Positions 50,135-62,092 of a stretch of DNA of 64,000 bases are shown here, one piece after another (the stretch's first letter is position 1; each line of letters starts with the position of its first letter). Under the pieces are notes generated by a model that did no database searches, had not been told where the DNA came from, and saw only the letters and a list, made by a program, of their open reading frames with translations. This DNA comes from Ulva prolifera. Taxonomy: Eukaryota > Chlorophyta > Ulvophyceae > Ulvales > Ulvaceae. Location of the stretch: the NCBI GenBank assembly GCA_023078555.1, contig CM041201.1, positions 1,991,713 to 2,055,712 on the forward strand, read 5' to 3'. Position numbers and translations under genes: made by a program.

Positions 50135-51330
50135 TTAAGCCGTGGCGCTTGCGTCTGTGCCGCTCCGCGCAGCAGCAGCCGCACAGCGCCCAGCGATCGT
50201 GGTCGCCTGCTCCTTGAGGTCCGGGCGGTAGTCCCCGACCTCCTTTGCGACTGCCGCCATCATGCGGCCAGCGCCCTGCTTGTTCACACTGACCACCGTC
50301 TTGCCGGTCTTCGTGCTCTTCTTGGAGATCTCGCAGCAGACGTCATCGCCCGAGGAGGCGCGGACTGACACCGCCTTGTCGTTTGCGATGCCTGCACAGC
50401 TGATCTGTTTTGGCACACAGTTCCGCAGGGCTATGGTCCACCGTCCGCCATTGTGTCTGCTGCAATATGCCATGCTTTTGCGTCACAAGGCTGATATGTT
50501 TTGAATGCCCTGGTAGACCCGCTGCAGACAGCTACAACTACAACTGGTCCCTGTCGGTGGAGGTGGATGTGAGTCAGCTGTGCAGTGCATGGTCGCAAAG
50601 TTCAGGAACGGACGAGCCAGGCCGCGGCAGGGTGTGCTTTGCACAGTCACCAGTGTATGCACTTCGTTGCAAATCGCATCTGGATGTGCACAGTCTGCGA
50701 TTAATTGAGTGACAGGATGAGGGAAGATGTGGCACTCGGGCTTGAAAGTGCACATAAACAGGGCTGATGGACTTCATGCAGAAGGGTTACCAGTCGTTTG
50801 GGTGGTGCTGCCATGGTGGCGATCTGACCGTGCCAGTAGCAAGATGATGCTGACGTCTCTGGCACATCTGAACAAGTTGTCCCAACGCCAGCGTAGTGCA
50901 GTATCAACGTGGGCAATGCGGACTACATCCACAGAAGCGGTGAGCTGTGACGACTGTACTGTCCCCATAAAACAGCTGCGTGTATCAATCTGACTTTAAT
51001 ATGGCCGATTCTACAGCCGAAGGCAGCCTAGGATGCTCCTTACCAAGCCGTTGACCTGATGGGACTCTCTGTCGTGCAAGGCAGGTGCTCATTCGACAAG
51101 GCTGGAAGAAAAAAAATCAACTATTGTCTGACGAAACCCCCGCAGGCCAGCACGCAAGACGACAAGAAACGAATCGCACCAGAGTACTTGTATGAGTGCC
51201 TGCCGGCAAGGTTGTTTGGCTCGGAAGTGAAGTACTGTCGGTTCAGATTCTTCTTCAGGTAGCAGTTGTTGCCACGGATCAGGTGCCACACCAGTTGTGG
51301 GGACGCATACTCGCTACCAAGAACACTCAT
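50135..51330 (-). CDS. RPL28: Cytosolic ribosomal protein eL28
   Basis: Structural protein of the large 80S ribosomal subunit. Two exons, 51,330-51,180 and 50,391-50,135, joined in phase 1 inside the Gly codon of SYKYSG|IANDK; 135 residues, a normal length for the family. The first exon reads PQLVWHLIRGNNCYLKKN and TSEPNNLAGRHSYKYSG; the eL28 hallmarks are LVW-x-(L/I)-(I/V)-(R/K)-x-NNC and EPNNL-(x)4-SYKYSG. The second has ANDKAVSV, KKSTKTGKTVVSVNK, then the conserved YRPDLKEQA near the end. Stop TAA at 50,135. The start at MSVLGSEYASP matches the family length, but a short upstream exon cannot be excluded because eL28 genes often have the ATG in a tiny exon. The intron is about 790 bases. 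Confidence 0.93.
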
Positions 51331-53399
51331 GGCTACGTTGATGTTCTGCACAGCACACCCGAGAATCAGTTCCGCCGCTCGTGTAAACAAATCTGCAAGT
51401 ACGCACTACGCCTGTCAGCATCCTATGGCCAATCAGCGAGAACAGCAAAACAGCTTGAGAAAATTTTAGAAGAAATACGGAGTGCAAGCTATAGCAAAAT
51501 TTCTGGTCGCAAATGGAAGTCTGGGATCGCACAGTTGGCGGCTTCTGAAGAACGCGCAGAAGTCACGGATGGTTCGAAAGGGAGGTATGGTCACACCAAT
51601 CTAGCCTATCAGCTACGCCTCTGCGCTGTGATCGGCCCAATCGCAGGTGGTGCAGGAGACACGGAGAGCGACGTTGTGGCATAGGTGCGACGACTGGCCT
51701 TCAAACCACCTTGAACTTCAAGTGTGTCGTGGTGATCGGACACATGATGGTTCGAGCCCTTACGATCTGTTCCCTTTCTCCATGCCTTGATGGCAGTCTA
51801 CTGGATGATCAAGACAGCTCGTTGGCCGGAGCATACTGCCTGCTCTGCTGTGGTACGCCTTTCTTTTCATTTCGATCGTACATTGCGGTCTGTTTGTTTC
51901 TGACATCCACTCATGTGAGCATAGTGTATGATGGGATCAGTGGCCAGGCTTGGCAGTTGAGTTTTTCAGGTGCACACGTTTACACCCGTGGATCGAATTG
52001 CAGCCGAGTTGAACTAGGCATGTCGCACAAGTCAAGACTAAGCATACTCCTTGTTGTCGGTGTTGATGGTGTTGGTGGCCATGGTGATGCTGGGGTGCTG
52101 GGTGTTGCAATTCGCCCATCCCCTCTCACTGAGTTGGCTCGTGTTGTTGCATTCTGTGGCGCAAGTCAGAGTTTGCGGCAGCATGTTGCTTGGATGCCTC
52201 TTTCGGTCCCGGATTTCGGAGTTGTCAATGTCCAAATGGATACGGCTATGTCATCATGCATACGTACTGCATGAGGCTGTGGAACTAGCGCCGTAGCAAT
52301 ATTCAGGCGAGATTTTGTCACCATGCGCATGGTGATCTGTATACATGCACCGGCGCATCCGAATGCTTGGAATAGCTCTGGTCATTCAAAGCAAACTCCA
52401 GCATATACAGTATGGGCGTGACAAATCGCAATGTCTACTGCAAGCCGGACACATCCACCACCACTTCTGCATTCTGGGTGACAGATGCTTTAGACATGGT
52501 AAGCATGGGTCGTATTCAATGGAGCCGTGGATTCGACAAGTGTACGTTACCGAATCGCCAGCAGCCGGTACAATATGCGTGCACGAGCGGACACAGTGCT
52601 GCCCAGCGCACACCAATCTGATGTACTGTGATTTCTCTGGCTGCATGACGCCGTTTCATGGAACGTTTGTTCCTGCAGCTGTGTACCGACTCTGTTCCTG
52701 CAGCACGTCGCCACGACAGACGGAAATTTTCATGATCTGGGACATCAACCATGAGTGTGAGGTTTAGGCCTGCTAGATGAGATCCAGCCTCGAATTCAGG
52801 TGCAGCAGTGCCACGGAATTTTGAAGTGGCCGATTCGAGATCACAGAGCTTGCAATTGTGATGTAGCCTTGATGCAGCACAGATCGGATGAAATTGGGGC
52901 AGTTGTCGCAGTACACATGAGACACCGTCCACGTACTTGAACGGTGTGCATGCCCAGATCAGGCCGCAGCGTCACATCAATATCGCACACCCAGAACATT
53001 GTCAAACAGCAGCAAGACATCACCGGGAATGGGTGTTTGAACGCGCGATTCCTTGCTGTGGCCTCAGGCGAAACGCTAGTGGAGCGGATGCTTATGGAGT
53101 GTGTATTTGTTGTGTCGCTGATCTGACTGCTGAAGCAGGTAGTCTCCAATGCGTACAGTGGCCATAACAAATTGCAATGAATTTACGTAAAGATGCGACC
53201 TGACCACAGCACGGCGGTATGATTATTGGCTCTTCGCTGCTCAGCTGATGCCTGCCATTTAACACGATTTGCCGCGGCAGACAGGCACGTGCTCCCCAGC
53301 AGGGTGAACCGCTCGGAGACCCGCGCGAAGCAAAATAAATAACTTGAGACCTAAACTACTGCTAGTTCCTCCGCCATTTTTTGTTTCTGAGCATTCGTC
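51331..53399. other. Intergenic, no gene supported
   Basis: Divergent flank between eL28 (-) and ribose-5-phosphate isomerase (+). The longest frame (51,711-52,274, +) passes through a GGTGTTGATGG-like low-complexity patch at 52,057-52,105 and shows no family features. The last 60 bases before 53,400 are the isomerase 5' UTR. Confidence 0.45.
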
Positions 53400-54221
53400 A
53401 TGGCGTCCTCTTCCGTTTCCTTCCGCGCGTGCGTCAGTGGCAACCGGCTGGTGTCCAAGCCAGCCCAGACGCGTGCCAACATTAAGTGTGCCGCCATGGC
53501 ACTTCCATCTCAAGATGAGCTGAAGAAGCAAGCTGCTTGGAAGGCTGTGGAGTACTGCAAGTCCGGCATGGTCCTCGGTCTGGGCACAGGCTCCACAGCA
53601 GCCTTCGCGGTGGACCGCATCGGCGAGCTGATGAAGGCCGGCGAGCTGACCGACATCATCGCCGTGCCGACCTCAATCGCAACTTACGAGCAGGCAAAGA
53701 GCCTTGGCATCCCTCTCGCCACGCTCGACGAACAGCCCAAGATCGATGTTGCCATCGATGGCGCTGACGAGGTGGACTTCCTCCTCAACGTCGTCAAGGG
53801 CCGCGGCGGAGCCCTGCTCCGCGAGAAGATGGTCGAGCTTGCATCTGAGAAGTTTGTGTGCATTGTTGACGAGACCAAGCTGGTGAAGGGCCTGGGTGGG
53901 TCGAACCTTGCCATGCCTGTGGAGATCGTTCAGTTCTGCCACGAATACACTCGCAAACGCCTCGAGGACCTGCCCGAAGTGAAGGGCTGCAGAGCTGAGC
54001 TCCGGATGGACGGTGGCAAGCCGTATGTGACTGACAACAGCAACTACATCGTGGACCTGTACTTCCAGAATCCTATTATGGATGGCAAGGCTGCTGCCAA
54101 GGCCATCCTAGAGATGGATGGTGTTGTTGAGCACGGTCTGTTCATGGACATGGTTGACGTGTGCATCATTGCTCGGAGCGATGGCGTCGAGGTGCAGTTG
54201 AAGAGTGACAAACTGCCATGA
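53400..54221 (+). CDS. RPI: Ribose-5-phosphate isomerase A, probably plastid-targeted
   Basis: Interconverts ribose-5-phosphate and ribulose-5-phosphate in the Calvin-Benson and pentose-phosphate pathways. Intact 273-residue frame without introns, ATG in the context TCGTCATGGCG. The first ~35 residues are Ser/Ala/Arg-rich (MASSSVSFRACVSGNRLVSK), typical of a chloroplast transit peptide; the mature enzyme begins near MALPSQDELKKQAAWKAVEY. RpiA motifs are all present: GLGTGSTAAFAVDRIGEL (phosphate-binding loop), VAIDGADEVD (catalytic Asp region), KGRGGALLREK, KLVKGLGGSNLAMPVEI, and RMDGGKPYVTDNSNYIVDLY near the end. Length is as expected for the plant type. The codon choice is GC-ending throughout, suggesting high expression. 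The short intergenic gap and absence of introns are unusual next to its intron-rich neighbours. Confidence 0.96.
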   Translation: MASSSVSFRACVSGNRLVSKPAQTRANIKCAAMALPSQDELKKQAAWKAVEYCKSGMVLGLGTGSTAAFAVDRIGELMKAGELTDIIAVPTSIATYEQAKSLGIPLATLDEQPKIDVAIDGADEVDFLLNVVKGRGGALLREKMVELASEKFVCIVDETKLVKGLGGSNLAMPVEIVQFCHEYTRKRLEDLPEVKGCRAELRMDGGKPYVTDNSNYIVDLYFQNPIMDGKAAAKAILEMDGVVEHGLFMDMVDVCIIARSDGVEVQLKSDKLP

Positions 54222-55265
54222 GTTGCTCTGTGCGTGCACCTGGGAGGGGGCCGGTGCAGGATGTAACCGTAACGTGTGGTGATGCTCTCAGAACGTCTGC
54301 AATGGCATTCTGCTCTGATTGGTCGCAGTGCGATGTTACAGACAAGGAATGGTCATGCTGGTGTGTCCACATGCTTGACGGGCGACACACCTGCCTTTGC
54401 ACCAGTACAAACGGCTGCCGTTGTGTCTTGAGCAATATCAACGTGAACACATCTTACCTCATGATTCTGAGAGGTTCTGTTTGTGCACTTCTCGGCGACA
54501 CAGGCGCGCACCATAGCGCAGCGCCCTCACGCCATTTTGCAGCAGTCACACCCTAGCAAGATCAATGGACGTGGCATCAGTGGTGAGTAAGCAACGCTCC
54601 GATGTCGTGTTTACATGATTTTGACAATCGTGTCACGCTTGCCTGAGCATCTACCGAGGATCACTGGCGTTAAAGAGGCACTGCCGCGTAGCTCTGTTGC
54701 CGTACAAGCTGACAAACAGTATCTCGCTGCTGCGCCTAGTCTTGGGAGGCAAACCCATTGCACAGCATCGCAAAGATTGTCAAGTTTCTGTTCTATTCAA
54801 ACCTCGCGTCGCGCTCTGCCTGGTCCGGTGACGCCAGTCCGCCATGGCGGTGCCAGATGGCATTTTCGACATGGTCAGAGCGATCTGCTCGGTATGCACA
54901 CTTTAGCGTCCTCATATGCGCCATGGATTTGCACAAGAAACGCTGCGCTGTTTTTTTGTCCCACAAATTTCTGTAGCGACGTGTTACAAGGTACGGCAGG
55001 GACAGCAATGAATGCCACCACCAGCTCACGCACAAGTGCCGCCGACGCTTGACTGACACCCGAAGAAGCTAACGCGAACAAATTGAGAAGGGTCACTGCG
55101 CCCTGCTGGGAACCAGCAGACGCTCACAAGAATCCCTAAGATTGTGTTGTGCCATGCAAGTGTCACAATGCACTGTTAAGTACATGCGACATGCTTGCCA
55201 CTCTCCCTAATCACTTGCTACACAGCTACATCTCTCCAGATTCTTATTCATATCATCCGATTCAA
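54222..55265. other. Intergenic; possible 5' exons of the zinc-motif gene
   Basis: No firm gene. A minus-strand frame at 55,096-54,875 (MTLLNLFALASSGVSQASAA) has a plausible hydrophobic start but no splice or family support. Upstream exons of the next gene could lie here, because a TTGTCAG acceptor precedes its first recognised codons. Confidence 0.4.
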
Positions 55266-56209
55266 ATGTGTGCTATGCAGTTGTCAGGCTTGAAGGTCCT
55301 CTTCGACACGGCCCAGATTTCTTTCAGTGAGTTGTACACGGACAACTGCCCAGCATGTGAGGGTGCTGGAATGATGACATGTGGCTACTGCAAGGGCTCG
55401 AAGACTCTGCGGGCCAGGCCAAGCCGCCTTGTCCGCAACGCCAAAGGCCAAGCAATGCTGTTGCATTTTGATAACGATGTGCACGAATGCTGGCACTGCG
55501 GGCCACCGAGCAAGCTCGACTTCAACATGGACAGCGATGATGTCAACGATGAGATGGAAAGCCTTCGCATCATGGAGAACTTCAGTGCGGCGTTGGCAGG
55601 TCGCCAAATGCCCTTCGAGTGGGAACCGCTGGCAGGAACAGTGCCCTGCCAGACCTGTATGGGTAGCAAAGTGCTGCACAGACACACCCCAAACATCGAG
55701 AAGGTTTTTGGGCTAGGGGATGACATGTGGACGAAGGTGCGTGGTTTGTTGCAACGTGACTATGCGCAAAACTGATGCTGGGCCATGGAACTTGCTTCCA
55801 GACATTCATAGCTGCTTACCTGATGCCATCGTCAACAGGTGACTATTGTCATTATGCATCTATCTCAAGCGATGTTCTGCTCCCAAGCTGCTGTGCTGAG
55901 CAACTGATTTGTGCGCAGATAGAAAAGAAGATCGGAACACAGACATATCCTGGCTTGGAAAGGGGAGCCTTCAAGCCACGCAACGTTTCTGCATTCCTTG
56001 AGTACCCTAAGCATTACCCTCGCTTTCCTCGGACCATGATCGAGTTTCCAGTGCTCCGCGTTCATCCAATCCTGATTCCAGAACTGGAGGACGTTGGCAA
56101 GGATGAGCAGCCCAAGCCTGAAGACCTATCGAATCCTTTCAACTATGCTTTGCCGTGGTTGGATATGAAATCTGAGCTCAGCGTAGGCGATGCAGACGCA
56201 TTTCCATGA
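55266..56209 (+). CDS. DnaJ-type CxxCxGxG zinc-motif protein
   Basis: Two exons, 55,266-55,736 and 55,919-56,209, joined in phase 0; 253 residues if ATG 55,266 is the start. The motif cluster is CPACEGAGMMTCGYCKGSK, two CxxCxG units as in DnaJ zinc fingers and plastid BSD2-type chaperones, but the outer pair is degenerate: CWHCGPPSK and CQTCMGSKV. There is no J domain. The C-terminal part is rich in aromatic and Pro residues (ALEYPKHYPRFPRTMIEFPV-like segment at 56,000-56,060) and ends GDADAFP. Such proteins often help fold or assemble organellar complexes, but target and location are unknown here; no transit peptide is visible in this model, so a 5' exon may be missing. An alternative acceptor lies at TTGTCAG 55,279-55,285. 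Confidence 0.6.
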
Positions 56210-57229
56210 TGATGTTTGGCTAGGACAAACGTGTGCCATGTACCATGCAAATCCATTTCTGCTTTGACTCTGCACACCTGGTGTATGCACAAGCACAGAC
56301 TGACTCAACAAAATCTGGTCGCGACATTCCAAGTGTACCGATGCGGGTCTTGTCATGGCAATGACATTGATCACATATGAACTTCCGAGACGTGGCGTAT
56401 GGGTGCCCCTGCTCACGAGTGAAGATTTCCGCAGTGCACATCCCGCTCGGTCGGCGGCACTGAATTGGTGACGCGGAGTCCACATTTACCGACCAGCTCC
56501 ATATTTGATTCAATTGTGCCTACGAGTTGGCTTGGCTTTGTTCGTGAGTGCAGTCTCGCCAGGTGTCTGGTGACCGTTCACTGCTGAACGTCCTCTGTGC
56601 TTCGCGCGGTGCCATTAAGTACCTGACAAGTTGGGTTAAAATGATGCTTGTTTTTATGCACGCTGACCATTTCATGCGAAACATAAATTCCTCTCGCGGA
56701 TTGTGATCGATCCTAGGCCAAGCTGCTTCAGAAGCATGGCATCCCTACATGGTTCACCAAAACTCCTGCGACTCATCCCGATGTGAAACTCACGCCTCAT
56801 ATCTGCTTACATTGAGGTTGAAGGTGACGTGTGTACACTGCAAATAGGCCAGGCTTACGCTGACACAGTGAGCTGTGGACTAGAAACTCTGTTGCGAACT
56901 ACTCGACATACGACGTCACTACATCTCCAGTTCAGCAATACACATGCCTGTGAGTGGGCTCAGCGCTGTCCCAATCTAAGAGTGGAGCGTGGTGTGACGA
57001 TGTTGCTTTCCTCATGGGCGTTGCGGGGATGAACACACTGGCCCATCCCGGAGGCCAATCAGATGAGGTTTCGCTCCAAGCGATACTGAATGAATCTCAT
57101 TAAAGGGATGTTAGTGGTCACCACTGAGCATTGCTTGTGCTAGCGCAGGATCAGCCTTGCTTTAGCATGGCGTGCACTGGCCATGCTGATATCGAGCTAT
57201 GCAGAGCACGACGTCGACCCGGGTCCATC
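56210..57229. other. Intergenic
   Basis: No gene supported. It should hold the 3' flank of the zinc-motif gene and the promoter of the K+ channel gene. AT content is higher than in the coding parts. Confidence 0.5.
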
Positions 57230-60200
57230 ATGTTCGCATCCGAGGAGTACGGTGCCATGTCTCCTCAGATCCCAATGCGGCTCGCAGTCTCGTTTGACCA
57301 TGGCCTTCTCCAGCAGCCTCCATCAGCAGGTGCCCGTGGTAGCATGCGGTCCTCCATGGACACCAGCCGAATGTCATACATGTCAGCTGCATCAAGTCTC
57401 CAGCCAATCAGCGATGGCCTTGCAAAGGCATTTGAGGCCTCCCAGCCCTCTCCCGTGAAACGCTCCACAACCCCCAGCTTCAGCGCTGTCCGGTTCCGAG
57501 AGTCACTGTCCAGGCGGTCATGGACATCTGTGTCACTCGATGACACTGCAGCCGTGCCTGTGGAAGCCCAAAGTGTGTACGTTGCTCCTGTGCATTCCGT
57601 CGGCATGGTACCTATAATATACCTGCCTGTGCTATGCTTGGCACCTTGTCGTCTGATCTGTGCACTCTCTGGTCGATCTAGCCTACGCTAGTGCATACAT
57701 CAGTGGCTATATCTCTGGAGACAGCAGCGTCAAGCTGTGGCAGAACTTCATTGGGGATCTTCGGAGAGCTCCTGGTGTCCATTGTAGCCATCCATTTGGT
57801 GCATGCTGCGTGCGTGCACAAACTGTTACACATCTTTGCCAGCAGGGTCAATCATGCTAAGTGGCAGCTTAAGGGGCTCACTCGTCCAGGATGAGTTGCA
57901 AGGCAGCTGTGCAGCGCCTGTTGTGGGATGTCCTGCTGATCAAGCGTACACCGGACCGGAGCATTCGACAGGCCTGGGATGTCTTGCAACTGGTCAATGT
58001 TGCCATGCATGTGACCGTGGTTCCGTTCTGTGTATCATATCTTCAGGACCTTGACATCAGACAAGTCAGTGGACTGTCTGGCGTGGTCCCATGGGAGACG
58101 ATGGCCCTTGTCATGGATATTGTGTACCTGCTTGACATGGCAATGCAGACCAGGTGTGCTCACAAATCAGTCACAGTAGAATCACAATCCGCATTGCAAG
58201 GCATTCCTTGATGCACTACAAAGGACAAGGCATTTGCTTCATCATGACTTGATGTGGTCGCCCTGTCAGTGTTTCTGCAGTGACAGAGCATACATGCGCA
58301 GGCACATGTTATCATCTGACTTCATCATGCCATTGTTGACTTGTCAGCGCAGATGTAAACTACTGTGATTCTAATTGCGGCTGCCAGGGTCTCCGTTGTT
58401 AATCAAGATGGCTCAGAGGTGGCGTCCCGGTGGCTGCTTGCGAGGCGCTATGCCCGCACCTGGCTCATCATCGACCTCCTGGCAGTCGTCCCGGATCTGC
58501 TTGTGCTGTTTTATGAATCGAATGTCTGCCCATTGGGACAAGATTGCGGCCTCAGGCTGCTCTCAGGCCTCCAGTGCGTCTCCCCACATCCGCTACTTGC
58601 ACTTGCGCAGTCTGCGCCTGCTCTTTCAGAGGACACGGATCGGGCAAAGCGACCTCCAATAGTCACAGAGGATAGCACGTTCCGAGTGCATTCCTGCGCG
58701 CTGACCGCAGTAGGCCATACTCAACCATGCCTGTTAGTAGCCTGAGAACACCGAAAGCCTGCATCAGAGCCAGTGTTCATCACAGAAGCACCAGCTCTGA
58801 GTTCAGACACAAGCATATTCACAGGTTTATAAGATGTGCTGAGCTGGTGCCGTCACATGTGACGGCACCAGCTCAACACATCGATCGCCCGGAAATCACA
58901 CTCATGTGGTGTTTGGCAACAGGCATGCGACTGCACACGCATGTGCGTGGAGTCAATGCTTCCAGACACCACTGCCGCACTGGTTGCCCCCCCGTCCGCC
59001 GGCATCCGGGCGACCATCACTGCACGTGGCAGTTTGTGTGCATCGGGACATCGCCCTGACCCTTCGGCCGCCTGTGTAGCTACCTCACCCTGCTGCGGCT
59101 GCTGCGCGTGCTGCGCAGCAACAGTGCGGTCACGATGATCGAGCCGCACCTGGGCCGCGCCGCAACATCCATCCTCTCCGTCCTTGCCCTCGCCGTGCTC
59201 CTCCTACACATCATGGCCTGCCTCTTCCACTGGCTCGCCGTGGTGCAGCTGGCGCCCGCAGCGGCGGCCGGCGGCGGCCCTGGCGGCTCTGACGCCGCGG
59301 CAGTGTTGTGGCTCGGGAGGCTGACGTGGCTCGAGTCGGCAGGTCTGGAGGCAGCCCCGGTCGTGGCACGGTGGGTGCCGCCTCTCCCGCTTGCATCAGA
59401 TGGTACCAGCGGGATTCTGAGCACGCATCCTACGCAGCTTGGGTGATGCCTGTGCAGCTGTGTGGCTGCCCTGGGTGTCGCGTGACGGCTACCATGGGTC
59501 AGCATTGTCCGCATGTGGCCGCCCGTCGATGCACCCGACTGCTTTGCTTCTGTATGAATGCGTTTGCTGTTGTGCGCGTGATGACACTGAGCCCTAGCTC
59601 TCACAAGCTTCCCTAGATTTGGCCTCATCTTGCTGATGGCTGTGCTTTGTGACCAGCTGTCAAAGGACCTGGTAGCATCTAGTATGGTCAAATCATCTGG
59701 TATACCAGATCTCCTGCAGAAATGCCATGTGCCTCACGGTGGCCATGGGTGATTCAGGTACTGGCTGAGCATATACTGGGTCTGCGCTGCAATCACCACG
59801 ACAGGTCCGTTCTCAAAGTACCAGTAGCTGTACGGGCAGGTAGATGCAGCGCGTATGCCGTTGCAACCATAGGCTCCTGGCAGCTCTGGCAAGCTGCCTG
59901 TCTGAGTCGCGAGTCTGCACGATGTGCAGGTTATGGGGACATCCGTCCTGGGACCTACCTTGAGCTTGGCTTCTGTATCTTTGCAATGCTGTGTGCTGCC
60001 CCCCCTTCGCACCACGGCCATGCTCTTGTCAAAACCACAACTCATAACTTATGAGTCATAAGTTTTAGCACAATGACACATCCCGATTCCGTATTTGTTG
60101 GGTCAACAGTGCCACCTGAATCATACAAGTCTCAATCACACATTCCAAAGTACCATATGCTTTGTTCCGTTCAAGCCAATCGATCATGCGGTGGCGTAAT

Positions 60201-62092
60201 GAATCATGCACCGAGTGTGTGTGCGTGTGGTGTGCAGCGTCGCGATGTCGGTGTTCTCTTACTTCATGACGGCGCTGTCGTCAGCTGCCAAGCTTGTGGA
60301 CGCACAGGGTCTCCGGGTGGCAAAGATGCAGGAGGTGTGTGCCAGCCTGCTGCCCTTTGTCTGAATCCCGTACCATTGGATCATCCTGGGCCTTGTGTCG
60401 CAGTCACCATGGGTGTTTGGAGCGGCTGGCATTGCTTGCTTGATCGCCTGCGCCACAACCCCACACATCACCGGCACAGGCTGTGGTGGTGTCTGCATGC
60501 ATGTCCATTGCGGGTGTCCACATGGGACTACCTTGTCATGGGTCTTCACCCGTGGTCGGTCCCCGTGTCAACGCTACCCCTGCATTGTTTCAGGAGGCGG
60601 AGCAGTTTGTGCGCGCGAACCGCTTCCCGCAGTCGCTGCGGGCGCGCATCAAGGCTTACTACGCGTTTGCGGCAGAGCACGGCGTCGGCGACCATGACGC
60701 GCGCCTCGTCGGCGGCCTCTCGCTGCAGCTGCGGCAGGACGTGCTGCTGTCGATGCACTACCGGCTGCTGCGCTCGATGCCGTTCTTTGCGGCGCAGCCG
60801 ACGTCGTTCATGCTACGCATCGTGCAGGTTCTTGCCATCATCGCAGTGCCACCAGGCGAGTTCGTCGTGATGCAGGTGCATCTCCGCGCCCGTCCAATTT
60901 TGCCGGAGCCGTGAAGCCGGAAGCCGAGTGTAATTACCATACATTTGCATCTACTGAGCCGCGTCCGCAAGAGGACATCAGCAACTCCGGATGACTGAGG
61001 CCAACATGTGCACGGGCCGCACAGATCGTAGACCTCTGAAATGATCTGCCCGTGCTGTGGCAGAAGAGCTGCCTTGTGGATTACAACAGATGTGTGTCGA
61101 CGTACACGGCAGTCCGTTTGCGTGCTTTGTCCTTATCTTCATATGCTACCTGCATCCACACCTACGGGATTTTTAGCATGAACAGCATTGCTCCTGCAGG
61201 GCGTTGTCAGCCCGTCAATTTTTTTTGTGAGCTACGGCACGTTCAGCCGGCTCGTGTCAGACGACGCAGGGGCGTTTCGGGAGGAGGTCGTGCGGTGCCG
61301 CGTGCGCCGCCTCAACCTCCGCGGCACGAGGATGAGATCCCTCTCGGCCTCCTGGCTCGCCGGGTCCGGGATTTTTCGGGCGCAAAAGAGCCGCGAGTCG
61401 CAGTGTTCGGTGCGGACCCACTCATACATGTGGGTGCTGGGACGAGATTTGGAAGTCTGGAAATTCCGTTCAGAAGAGGTCATTGTGCTGTGTTCGTCCG
61501 CACCCGTGTGCTCTGCTGTAACACATGGACATGACACATATGTCGGCGAAAGCCATGTCTGGTCAGAACTGCATGCGGTGTTATTGCAACTGCCCTCCAC
61601 ACGCATGAGTATGCTTGTCTACAAACCTATTTTGACAACTCTAGTGGAGACAGGGGCACATGCGCGATGACATGACTGCTGTGTGGCGGAGGGTGTGTGC
61701 ATTAGCAGCCGGTGAGCTGTGCAACCACCCGGGTGTAGGCACCGAGTCAGGTGGGCAGCCTGGAGATGATTGACTGCGCAATGTATCATAAGCAAGGCAC
61801 GTACACGATCAACGACCACTTTGGGGAGGAGTCGTGCATCCTGGATGCGCCGTCAGAGGAGACTGTGGTGGCGGACTCGTTCTGCAAATGCGTGCAGCTG
61901 TACGGGCCGGACTTGACGCAAGTCATGGACAGCTTCCAGGAGGCGACCAGCTGCCCTGGGGACGTGCCTGAAGCCAGTCCGCCTGGTACGTGCTGCATTG
62001 AGGCCGTCATGACTGCATGCTTCCTTCGGTTGTCATGCATCGTGTTGCTTCACAAAGCGACAGAGGTGGCATTCTCCATGTGCTGGCGGTGA
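57230..62092 (+). CDS. Voltage-gated-type K+ channel with C-linker and CNB-like domain
   Basis: Many-exon gene. Exon 1 (57,230-57,576) is a Ser/Arg-rich cytosolic N-terminus. S1-S2: 57,912-58,154 (IRQAWDVLQLVNVAMHVTVV; LVMDIVYLLDMAMQTR). S3: about 58,390-58,573 (TWLIIDLLAVVPDLLVLFY). S4-S5: from 59,080 (LTLLRLLRVLRSNSAVTM, ILSVLALAVLLLHIMACLFH). Pore: 59,758-59,804 (YWLSIYWVCAAITTTG) joined to 59,930 onward (YGDIRPGTYLELGFCIFAML), giving the K+ selectivity filter TTTGYGD. S6 follows near 60,255-60,336 (MSVFSYFMTALSSAAKLVDA). C-linker: about 60,594-60,872 (RFPQSLRARIKAYYAFAAEH; LLRSMPFF). CNB-like: 61,200-61,280 and 61,760-61,990 (GTYTINDHFGEESCILD). The phosphate-binding Arg region reads APSEETVVAD, so ligand binding is doubtful. 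It belongs to the plant Shaker/animal KCNH group. Further 3' exons may exist beyond a GTACGT donor at 61,985; the stop at 62,090 assumes read-through. Several internal joins are not resolved. Confidence 0.75.
58840..58875. repeat. Perfect 36-bp palindrome without loop
   Basis: The 18 bases TGAGCTGGTGCCGTCACA at 58,840-58,857 are followed directly by their exact reverse complement. It lies in an intron of the K+ channel gene between the S3 and S4 exons. It could extrude as a cruciform or, if transcribed, form a hairpin. Confidence 0.9.

Noticed and set aside
51711..52274. 187-residue plus-strand frame before the isomerase gene
   Set aside because: Contains a low-complexity GGTGTTG patch, cysteine-rich random composition and no motif.
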